The notes below the pieces were generated by a model. It worked only from the letters and a program-made list of their open reading frames with translations, was not told the origin of the DNA and did no database searches. A program made the position numbers and the translations under genes. Shown in pieces: positions 57,412 to 64,000 of a stretch of 64,000 nucleotides of DNA. Origin of the DNA: Ghiorsea bivora (GTDB lineage: Bacteria > Pseudomonadota > Zetaproteobacteria > Mariprofundales > Mariprofundaceae); the NCBI RefSeq assembly GCF_000744415.1, contig NZ_JQLW01000008.1, forward strand, positions 62,001 through 126,000, read 5' to 3'. Numbering within the stretch: position 1 is the first letter of the stretch; every line of letters begins with the position of its first letter.

Positions 57412-58371
57412 ATGAAGATTTTAGTTACAGGTGCGGCTGGTTTTATTGGTGCGCATGTCAGCCAAGCTTTGTTGCGGACAGGGCATACGGTTGTGGGTAT
57501 AGACAACCTGAATGATTATTACGATGTACAACTTAAACACGATAGACTGCAATGGTTTGGTGATGCATCGGATTTTACCTTTATCAAACTAGACTTGGCA
57601 GACAGAGCGGGCATGGAAACCTTGTTTGCAGAAAATGATTTTGATGTGGTGATTAACCTTGCTGCACAAGCTGGTGTGCGTTATTCCATCGACCATCCTC
57701 ATGCGTATGCAGATAGTAATTTGGTGGGTTTTTTGCATGTGTTGGAAGGTTGTAGGCAGGGTAAGATTGGGCACTTGTTGTTTGCTTCATCCTCATCGGT
57801 GTATGGCGAGAATAAAAAAGTACCTTTTGCGGTAGAAGATAGGGTAGATAACCCAATTTCTTTGTATGCAGCCACCAAAAAGTCTAACGAACTGATGGCG
57901 CATGCTTATGCCCATCTGTATGATTTTAAGGTGACAGGGCTACGATTTTTTACCGTTTACGGTCCTTGGGGTCGCCCTGATATGGCGTATTTTAAGTTTA
58001 CTAAAGCCATTGCTGAGAATCAAAGCATTGATGTATATAATCATGGCAAAATGCAGCGGGATTTCACTTATATTGATGATGTGGTGGAAGCTGTAACGCG
58101 GTTAACTGAGCAAACACCCAAACATGATTATAAGATTTATAATATCGGCAATCATTCGCCTGAAACCTTGGAAGATTTCATAACTGCCATTGAACAAGCC
58201 ATGGGCAAAAAAGCTGAGAAAAATTATTTGCCTATGCAAGCAGGTGATGTGCCTACGACGTATGCGGATGTGCAAGATTTGATGCAAGATGTAAATTTTA
58301 AACCAGACACAACGTTGCAAACGGGAATCAATCAATTTGTGGCATGGTATAAGGACTATTATGAAACGTGA
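57412..58371 (+). CDS. NAD-dependent sugar-nucleotide epimerase, likely UDP-glucuronate 4-epimerase
   Basis: A 319-residue extended SDR enzyme. ILVTGAAGFIGAHVSQALL binds NAD, GIDNLNDYYDVQLKHDRL is typical of UDP-glucuronate epimerases, and ASSSSVYGENKKVPF plus SLYAATKKSNELMAHAY give the catalytic Ser and YxxxK. With the UDP-glucose dehydrogenase downstream, the likely product is UDP-galacturonate. ATG 57412 follows AAGG by eight bases; a TTG two codons earlier is less likely. Confidence 0.88.
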   Translation: MKILVTGAAGFIGAHVSQALLRTGHTVVGIDNLNDYYDVQLKHDRLQWFGDASDFTFIKLDLADRAGMETLFAENDFDVVINLAAQAGVRYSIDHPHAYADSNLVGFLHVLEGCRQGKIGHLLFASSSSVYGENKKVPFAVEDRVDNPISLYAATKKSNELMAHAYAHLYDFKVTGLRFFTVYGPWGRPDMAYFKFTKAIAENQSIDVYNHGKMQRDFTYIDDVVEAVTRLTEQTPKHDYKIYNIGNHSPETLEDFITAIEQAMGKKAEKNYLPMQAGDVPTTYADVQDLMQDVNFKPDTTLQTGINQFVAWYKDYYET

Positions 58372-59326
58372 TTTTGAAGAACTGTTTGCTAAAGCGGAAT
58401 GGTTCAAACCTGATTTGAATGGTAAGTTTGCACGGGATTGGGTGCGTTATCGCAATGATGATAATCCAACGGGTGTATGTTGGTTTGTGCCTGCGGAAAA
58501 TGAAAAACCTGTGTTGTCGGTGATTATCCCGACTGCTGATGCAGACCGTGGTGGTTATTTCGTTAAACTGATGCAATCGCTTACCCAGCAAGATATGCAG
58601 GACTTTGAATTGGTTGTGATTAAGGGTGATAAACGCCAAGGACGCGGCATCAATATTGCGATTGCCAAAGCCAAGGGTAAATATGTATTGACGGTGGATG
58701 ATGATTCTTCGCTGCCAGACCCACAAACATTCAGTAAAATGATAAAAGCCATGGATGAACACCCTGATATTGGCATGGCAGGTGGCAATAATACTGTGCC
58801 TGATTGGGCGACACCTTTTGTGAAACGAGTGATGACACAAGTGCCTAGACGCAGTTGGCAGCCGGTGTCTGAAATTGTGGATTCCGATTTGGCAGAGCAT
58901 CCATGTCTTATCATGCGCGCTGATTTGTTTCGTGAAGTTGGTGGTGAGAACGAAGTCATCCCACGCGGGCTAGACCCATACTTGCGGCAGGTGTTTCGTG
59001 AGGCTGGGGCTCGTGTGGTCGTGCTTCCTGATATTATTTATCACCACCTTCCCCCTGAAACATGGGGTGGTTTGCTTGGGCAAATGTATCGCAATGGTTA
59101 TCAAGCGGCGTATGCCAATTTACATTCGCCTGAATGGGTTATTGAAACACCTGCTGAACATGGTGATTTTACCTTGCGCGTGCCGCTGTGGAAACGCATT
59201 TTGCGTTATCCATTTCGTATGCTGAAAAGCCTGTTTTCAGGGCAATGGTTGTGGGTGATTTGCCAAACATGGTATGCAGTGGGGTTTGTGCGGGGCTGGT
59301 TCACAGAAAGGGGTAAAAAAGCATGA
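58361..59326 (+). CDS. family 2 glycosyltransferase
   Basis: A 321-residue GT-A enzyme. VLSVIIPTADADRGGYFVKL, DDDSSLPDPQTF and RGLDPYLRQVFREAG give the donor, metal and catalytic regions. A C-terminal part with a hydrophobic, basic segment (RILRYPFRMLKSLFSGQWLW) suggests membrane association. ATG 58361 has AAGGA at 58351; the frame is open further into the epimerase but without a better start. Both ends overlap neighbours. Confidence 0.85.
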   Translation: MKRDFEELFAKAEWFKPDLNGKFARDWVRYRNDDNPTGVCWFVPAENEKPVLSVIIPTADADRGGYFVKLMQSLTQQDMQDFELVVIKGDKRQGRGINIAIAKAKGKYVLTVDDDSSLPDPQTFSKMIKAMDEHPDIGMAGGNNTVPDWATPFVKRVMTQVPRRSWQPVSEIVDSDLAEHPCLIMRADLFREVGGENEVIPRGLDPYLRQVFREAGARVVVLPDIIYHHLPPETWGGLLGQMYRNGYQAAYANLHSPEWVIETPAEHGDFTLRVPLWKRILRYPFRMLKSLFSGQWLWVICQTWYAVGFVRGWFTERGKKA

Positions 59327-60177
59327 TGGAACAACAAGATAAGGGTAATAAAGATTGGGCGCAGTCGGAGAAGTTTTTTTCACGCTCTTGGACACATATT
59401 TTCTATTTTTGGAAACTTCGCCAAATCATGTTGGGCAAAACGGTGCATGATATTTTGGCAAAGTCGGATCAAAACCAAGTCAAACGTGTGGTGGATTTGG
59501 GTTGTGGACCAGGCACCAACTTGTTTGATGTGTATGATGCCAGTGAACATTTTGAAAACGTACAATGGTTTGGTTTGGATTTAAACCAACGTGAAGCAGC
59601 AGATGGTGCGTCAAGAAGTGCTTATCGGGTGAAAGAACGGGGCAAAAAACCTGTCCATTTTATGTCGGGTGACATTTTTAAGCTGCCTTTTGCCGACAAC
59701 AGCATTGATATTTTAATTTCATCGGAGGTCGTTGAACATTTGCCCGATCCTGTGCCTGCACTGGCTGAAATGCAGCGTGTTTTAAAACCCAATGGTTATG
59801 CCATGGTGACTACACCCAACCCAAGAAACTTGCCTGAAATGGTAGGTTATGCCTTGGATAAAATCACCTTTGGCGGCTTTAAAAAGTTGTATTGGAAAGG
59901 GCAAGATGAAGTGTCTGCGCCGCCGCTAACAGCACAAGTCGGTTTTGGGCATGTCTCGGTTCATCCATTTCCTGTATGGCGTGATTGGTTTAAACAAGTG
60001 GGCTTGCCTGTGGTCAAACATGTGCGTGGCCCTATGCTTTTTGGCAGCCCATTTTTTGATAGGCATAGGTTTCTATCGGGCATGATTATCATGCTTGACC
60101 CTATCATGGACAAGCTTCCCTTTCGTTTTTCGACCACAACCAACCTTGGCATGTTATGTCAGAAAAAGGAGCGTTAA
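59323..60177 (+). CDS. SAM-dependent methyltransferase, class I
   Basis: A 284-residue methyltransferase. VVDLGCGPGTNLFDVY is motif I, VQWFGLDLNQREA carries the SAM-ribose acidic residue, and LPFADNSIDILISSEVVEHL with LKPNGYAMVTTPNPRNL completes the core. The N-terminal 50 residues are extra and aromatic-rich, perhaps for acceptor binding. It is unlike the shorter methyltransferase at 51038. ATG 59323 overlaps the previous stop. Confidence 0.87.
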   Translation: MMEQQDKGNKDWAQSEKFFSRSWTHIFYFWKLRQIMLGKTVHDILAKSDQNQVKRVVDLGCGPGTNLFDVYDASEHFENVQWFGLDLNQREAADGASRSAYRVKERGKKPVHFMSGDIFKLPFADNSIDILISSEVVEHLPDPVPALAEMQRVLKPNGYAMVTTPNPRNLPEMVGYALDKITFGGFKKLYWKGQDEVSAPPLTAQVGFGHVSVHPFPVWRDWFKQVGLPVVKHVRGPMLFGSPFFDRHRFLSGMIIMLDPIMDKLPFRFSTTTNLGMLCQKKER

Positions 60178-61494
60178 ATGAAGCTTTGTGTGGTGGGTAG
60201 TGGTTATGTAGGGCTGGTGACAGCGGCTTGCATGGCGGAAGTGGGGCATCATGTGGTTGGTATTGATATTAATGCTAACAAAGTGGATATGCTCAATGAT
60301 GGTGGCATCCCGATTTATGAGCCGGGCTTGGATAAATTGGTCTTAAAAAACCGTGAGCAAGGGCGATTGTTTTTTACTACGGATTATTCGGTGTGTGCCG
60401 ATGCAGATGCCGTGTTTATTGCCGTAGGTACACCGCCCGATGAAGATGGTTCGGCAGATTTGCAATATGTGATTGCAGCCGCAACCACTGCGGCGAAACA
60501 TATGCCTGATGGTTGTTTGGTGGTGGTGAAATCAACCGTTCCCGTGGGCACGACAGATGCTGTTGCAGAAGAAGTGAATCAAGTGATGCAAGGGCGCGGC
60601 GTATCGGCTTTGGTGGCGTTTAACCCTGAGTTTTTACGCGAAGGTAATGCCGTGGGTGATTTCTTAAAGCCAGATCGCATTATTGTGGGCGTTGAAGATG
60701 TTGCCAGTGAGAAAAAACTCAAGCGCATGTATGCCGCCTTTAATCGCAATCGTGACCGCATGATTATGATGGACAGACGTTCTGCGGAGCTGACCAAATA
60801 TGCTGCCAACTGTATGTTAGCCACGCGCATTTCATTCATGAATGATTTATCGCGTTTGTGTGATGTGGTGGATGGTGATATTGAAAGCATTCGCCGTGGC
60901 ATTGGTGCCGATGAACGCATTGGTTCGCACTTTTTGTATGCAGGTATTGGTTATGGGGGTTCATGTTTCCCCAAAGATGTACAAGCACTACTGGCAACGG
61001 GTGAGAAGTATGGTGTGGACTTGCCTGTGGTTTCAGCAGCTTGGCAAGCCAATAAAATTCAGCGACAATGGTTTATTGCGCGTTTGTTAAACGTGGTAAA
61101 AGCTAAGGATGTGAAACAAGTTGCTGTGTGGGGCTTGGCATTCAAACCTGGCACAGATGACATGCGCGAAGCGCCAAGCATTGATGTGATTGATGCGCTG
61201 CTTGATGCAGGTGTGAAAGTGACAGCATGTGACCCTGCCGCAGCCGAAGAAGCCAAACATATTTGGGGCAATCAAATTACATATCAAGATTCACCCGAAG
61301 CAACATGCAAAGATGCGGACATCTTGGTGGTGCTCACCGAATGGTTAATGTTCCGCGAACCCGATTGGGCAAGCATTGCAGACTTGATGCATGGCACAGA
61401 CATTTTTGATGCGCGAAACCTTTATGTACAAGAAGAATTGGCACAACATGGCTTGAACTGCATCGCTGTTGGGCGAGGCAAGTCTTGCCTGTAA
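60178..61494 (+). CDS. ugd: UDP-glucose 6-dehydrogenase
   Basis: A 438-residue enzyme that oxidises UDP-glucose twice with NAD to UDP-glucuronate. The Rossmann motif is VVGSGYVGLVTAACMAEVGH, followed by KSTVPVGTT and NPEFLREGNAVGDFLKPDRI. The catalytic Cys263 lies in GYGGSCFPKDVQAL, and WGLAFKPGTDDMREAPS heads the C-terminal domain. It starts directly after the methyltransferase stop. It supplies the acidic sugar precursor, and with the epimerase at 57412 also UDP-galacturonate. Confidence 0.96.
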   Translation: MKLCVVGSGYVGLVTAACMAEVGHHVVGIDINANKVDMLNDGGIPIYEPGLDKLVLKNREQGRLFFTTDYSVCADADAVFIAVGTPPDEDGSADLQYVIAAATTAAKHMPDGCLVVVKSTVPVGTTDAVAEEVNQVMQGRGVSALVAFNPEFLREGNAVGDFLKPDRIIVGVEDVASEKKLKRMYAAFNRNRDRMIMMDRRSAELTKYAANCMLATRISFMNDLSRLCDVVDGDIESIRRGIGADERIGSHFLYAGIGYGGSCFPKDVQALLATGEKYGVDLPVVSAAWQANKIQRQWFIARLLNVVKAKDVKQVAVWGLAFKPGTDDMREAPSIDVIDALLDAGVKVTACDPAAAEEAKHIWGNQITYQDSPEATCKDADILVVLTEWLMFREPDWASIADLMHGTDIFDARNLYVQEELAQHGLNCIAVGRGKSCL

Positions 61495-61503
61495 TACGCT
61501 GAT

Positions 61504-63381
61504 ATGTGTGGCTTTGTAAGCATATTGGGCAAAACGGATGCCGTAGAATTAAAGGCAATGGCTGCGGCTGTGGCTGCGCGCGGTCCTGATGGGCAAGGCG
61601 AGTTTATGTCGTCTGATTTTTCAGCTATTCATCATAGGCTTGCCATTATCGGCCCTGATGCGCGGGGCAATCAGCCCATGCAAATTGATGATGTGGTGGT
61701 GGTGTTTAATGGCTGTATTTACAATTACAAAGTTTTAAGAGAAAAGCTTGAAGCAGATGGTGTGACCTTTCAATCGGATTCGGATACGGAAGTGATTCCT
61801 CATTTGTACCGCCGTTTTGGTTTGGGTGTATTCAATTTACTTGAAGGTATGTTTTCTATCGTATTGTGGGATAAACGCGAGCAGATTTGTTTGGTTGCTA
61901 GGGATGTATTTGGCGAAAAACCATTGTTTGTGTGTGAGCAAGATGGGCGATTGGGTTTTGCCTCATCGCAAAATGCTTTTGAGAAAGGCAAATGGTCGCT
62001 TACTCCAAATTTAAACAGCGTGTATCAGATTTTAACCCGCATGCGCGCAGAAGCACCGCAAAGTATGTATGAGGAAGTTTCACAAATTCCTGCGGGCTGT
62101 TATGCGATTGCAAGAGCTGGGCAACCGTTGCAAATTCGCCGCTATTTCTTTTTGCCTGAACCCGATCAACCCCAAGATTTGACTGCCGATGAAATCAAAC
62201 CCGAAGTAAAATCTATGTTGGTTCAATCTATCACCGCCAAAACGGTATCGGATAAACCTTTGGGTGTGTTTTTATCAGGTGGTGTGGACTCATCTTTGAT
62301 TGCAGGCGTGCTCAAACAAGATGCAGGGCAGGATGTGCATAGTTTTTGTGTGCGGTTTATGGATGCCCCCAAGGATTATGATGAAAGTGTGTATGCGCAA
62401 CAAGTGGCAGACCATTTGGGTACGACGCATCAAACATTGGAAGTGAATGCTACGGCGCACCAAGCCTTGGACGATTTGGCAAGCGCATTTGATATGCCTG
62501 TCACCAATTCCGCAGCTTTGCCCACCTATTTGATTAGCCGAGAAGCCAAGAAACATGTGGATGTGGCATTATCGGGTGTGGGTGGTGATGAATTGTTTGG
62601 TGGTTACCCCCGCTATTTGGGCTTAAAGTGGCATGAGAAATTGCAGGGTTTACCAGCGCGGAGCATGGCACTAAAACTATTGGAAAGCTTGGGTGATAGC
62701 GCGTCTAGTCGTAATTTGAGAGGGCGTTTGCGTAGGTTCTTAAAAGGTTTGAATGATAATCCTGCCGATGCCTATCGCCGTTGGACATCCACCACTGATG
62801 CAGCGTGGTCGGATATGTTTGTCGGTATGCAATTATCACAACCAAAACATGCTTGGCAGAATATGTCGCAAATATCAAGCGGTTTACAGGGTTTGATGCA
62901 ACAGTATGGCGTGGTGAATGGTGCGATGATTGATGATGTGATTCATTATGTAGGTGATGATTTATTGGCAGTGGGCGACCGCATGAGTATGGCAAATGGG
63001 TTGGAGCTGCGCGCACCATTATTGGATGCTGGGCTATTCTCATTTATGGCAACTTTGGATGATAGTTGGAAGGTGGAAGGTTTGCCGTGGCAAGAAAAGC
63101 TGAAAGTGTTGCTTAAAGAAATCACATGCGATTATTTGCCAAGAGAAATGGTGTATCGCCCCAAACAAGGCTTTATGGCACCCATCAAACATTGGATGAA
63201 AGCTGATTTTAAGGATGACATTCATGCTATGATTGCCGATAAACCTTTGGGCGGTTTGGTGCGGGAATCGTTTGTGCAAGAGCAGTGGGATAGGCATCAG
63301 AAGGGTGAAGATAAATCGGATATTTTGTGGGGTTTGTTGCTGATGAACCGTTGGATGCAGCAGCATGGGTGGAGGTTCTAA
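61504..63381 (+). CDS. asnB: glutamine-dependent asparagine synthetase (AsnB type), possibly a sugar amidotransferase
   Basis: A 625-residue two-domain amidotransferase. The N-terminal glutaminase begins MCGFVSILGK with the catalytic Cys2. The synthetase domain has the ATP-pyrophosphate loop GVFLSGGVDSSLIAGVL, with SGVGGDELFGGYPRYLG further on, so both sites look active. AsnB-like enzymes inside O-antigen and EPS clusters often amidate uronic acids; its position nine bases after ugd fits that use. It could also simply make asparagine. It is the last gene of the cluster. 63382-63487 has no gene and no clear terminator. Confidence 0.88.
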   Translation: MCGFVSILGKTDAVELKAMAAAVAARGPDGQGEFMSSDFSAIHHRLAIIGPDARGNQPMQIDDVVVVFNGCIYNYKVLREKLEADGVTFQSDSDTEVIPHLYRRFGLGVFNLLEGMFSIVLWDKREQICLVARDVFGEKPLFVCEQDGRLGFASSQNAFEKGKWSLTPNLNSVYQILTRMRAEAPQSMYEEVSQIPAGCYAIARAGQPLQIRRYFFLPEPDQPQDLTADEIKPEVKSMLVQSITAKTVSDKPLGVFLSGGVDSSLIAGVLKQDAGQDVHSFCVRFMDAPKDYDESVYAQQVADHLGTTHQTLEVNATAHQALDDLASAFDMPVTNSAALPTYLISREAKKHVDVALSGVGGDELFGGYPRYLGLKWHEKLQGLPARSMALKLLESLGDSASSRNLRGRLRRFLKGLNDNPADAYRRWTSTTDAAWSDMFVGMQLSQPKHAWQNMSQISSGLQGLMQQYGVVNGAMIDDVIHYVGDDLLAVGDRMSMANGLELRAPLLDAGLFSFMATLDDSWKVEGLPWQEKLKVLLKEITCDYLPREMVYRPKQGFMAPIKHWMKADFKDDIHAMIADKPLGGLVRESFVQEQWDRHQKGEDKSDILWGLLLMNRWMQQHGWRF

Positions 63382-63487
63382 ATGTTCAGCTTATTGGAGG
63401 AAGTTCAGATCCTTTTAAATTACCCTGTTTGCTATTAAGAGGCAGATACTTTCTTGATTCGCGGATTCACCTGTTCAGGGCCCTTTT

Positions 63488-64000
63488 TCATTTTTGAAGA
63501 TTTTCGAGTTTGCGTACAAATACCAATATCTTTTTTGCTGTAGCGATTATGTTCGCAACGTTATCTGTATTCTTCATGTGAAGCATTAAGGCATCTCCTT
63601 TTAAAACCAAAGGTTTATTGCGGAAATTGATGATAAGCTCGTTGCTGATGCGGTGCCATGTGCTTTGTAAATCGGTATATCGAGCGCGTAATAATTCTCT
63701 ATTCTCCTTGGGTCCTTCCATATTGAGTAATAAAATTTCTCTAGCCAAATAATCCATCCACTCTATATCTCGTTTTTGTAGGTTAGGGTAGTTGGTAACG
63801 CGTATCATCGAGGCGGTTAGCTGATTGGCAGCTATAGCCACACCAATCCATGCTTGCTGTTTAATATCTATGGAAATAATACGCGTCCATGAATATGCCA
63901 TTAGCAACTCTCTTGAACGCCTTTCATCAAAAGCTTGTGCACTTAATTTATTATGTAAAACATCAATACTTTGTTGAATGTTTTTATTGATACTCTCCAG
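63488..64000 (-). CDS. protein of unknown function, N-terminus beyond the window
   Basis: The minus-strand frame is open from the window edge to the stop at 63488, so at least 170 C-terminal residues are present; a TTG or ATG near 63905 need not be the start. The visible part is helical and charged, with no membrane segment except a mild hydrophobic stretch (AWIGVAIAANQLTASMI). Its end, IATAKKILVFVRKLENLQK, looks coiled-coil-like. I recognise no family. It is convergent with the polysaccharide cluster. Confidence 0.6.
   Translation of the reverse strand: MESINKNIQQSIDVLHNKLSAQAFDERRSRELLMAYSWTRIISIDIKQQAWIGVAIAANQLTASMIRVTNYPNLQKRDIEWMDYLAREILLLNMEGPKENRELLRARYTDLQSTWHRISNELIINFRNKPLVLKGDALMLHMKNTDNVANIIATAKKILVFVRKLENLQK

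Noticed and set aside
63382-63438. 18-codon ORF directly after asnB
   Set aside because: It is too short to judge and has no conserved feature I can see, although GGAGG lies a few bases upstream inside asnB.

Overview
The window is a chromosomal segment of a Gram-negative, respiring proteobacterium with fairly low GC content. The evidence is a complete 14-gene NADH:quinone oxidoreductase (complex I) operon, a TolC/RND efflux pair, outer-membrane proteins, PpiD, type II secretion pseudopilins, DnaK/DnaJ under a sigma-32-like promoter, and a tpiA-secG-tRNA-Leu(GAG) block. No marker here fixes the class. A gamma- or zetaproteobacterium is my guess from gene content and order, and I hold it weakly.

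Layout. 1-5.5 kb: the tail of a cytochrome b561-like gene, a MarR regulator, and a divergent outer-membrane channel plus RND pump. The two promoters share a perfect 11-bp palindrome. The efflux operon ends in a strong terminator that also closes a candidate small RNA with a CCUCC-rich loop. 5.6-20 kb: nuoA to nuoN, tightly packed, closed by a 12-bp-stem terminator. 20-22.2 kb: a VanZ-like protein, RNase HII and the tRNA hydroxylase TrhO. 22.2-27.1 kb, minus strand: a five-gene export operon (LolA-like protein, two FtsX-type permeases, ABC ATPase, outer-membrane protein). 27.3-36.2 kb: ppiD, bioD, an unrecognised 536-residue protein, then hemE-ribE-ribBA-ribH-nusB and a zinc-ribbon membrane protein. 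36.3-41.5 kb: dnaK, dnaJ, dapB, a 49-codon bridging ORF, and gspI/gspJ-like pseudopilins. 41.6-45 kb: a long form of rho, tpiA, secG, tRNA-Leu and a decaying tandem array of terminators. 45-47.6 kb: an acidic protein of unknown function and a nitronate monooxygenase-like flavoenzyme.

47.6-63.4 kb is a 15-gene surface-polysaccharide cluster on the plus strand. It holds a Wzx-type flippase, five glycosyltransferases (two GT2, two GT4, one GT9), two unlike sulfotransferases, two methyltransferases, a hexapeptide O-acetyltransferase, a membrane acyltransferase, a sugar-nucleotide epimerase, UDP-glucose dehydrogenase and an AsnB-type amidotransferase. Most neighbours overlap by 4 to 17 bases, so the cluster reads as one translationally coupled unit. 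Taken together, the genes predict an acidic glycan carrying uronic acid, probably sulfated, acetylated and methylated, and possibly amidated. No priming transferase, polymerase or Wza/Wzc-type export protein is visible, so the cluster is either incomplete here or relies on genes elsewhere. The window ends inside a minus-strand gene of unknown function.

The points most worth following are the CCUCC-loop small RNA (5404-5486), the bridging small ORF with its hairpins and a degenerate second copy (40391-40540 and about 41535-41571), the tandem terminator array (44807-44996), the sulfated-uronate polysaccharide cluster, and the five-gene LolA-like/ABC/outer-membrane export operon.
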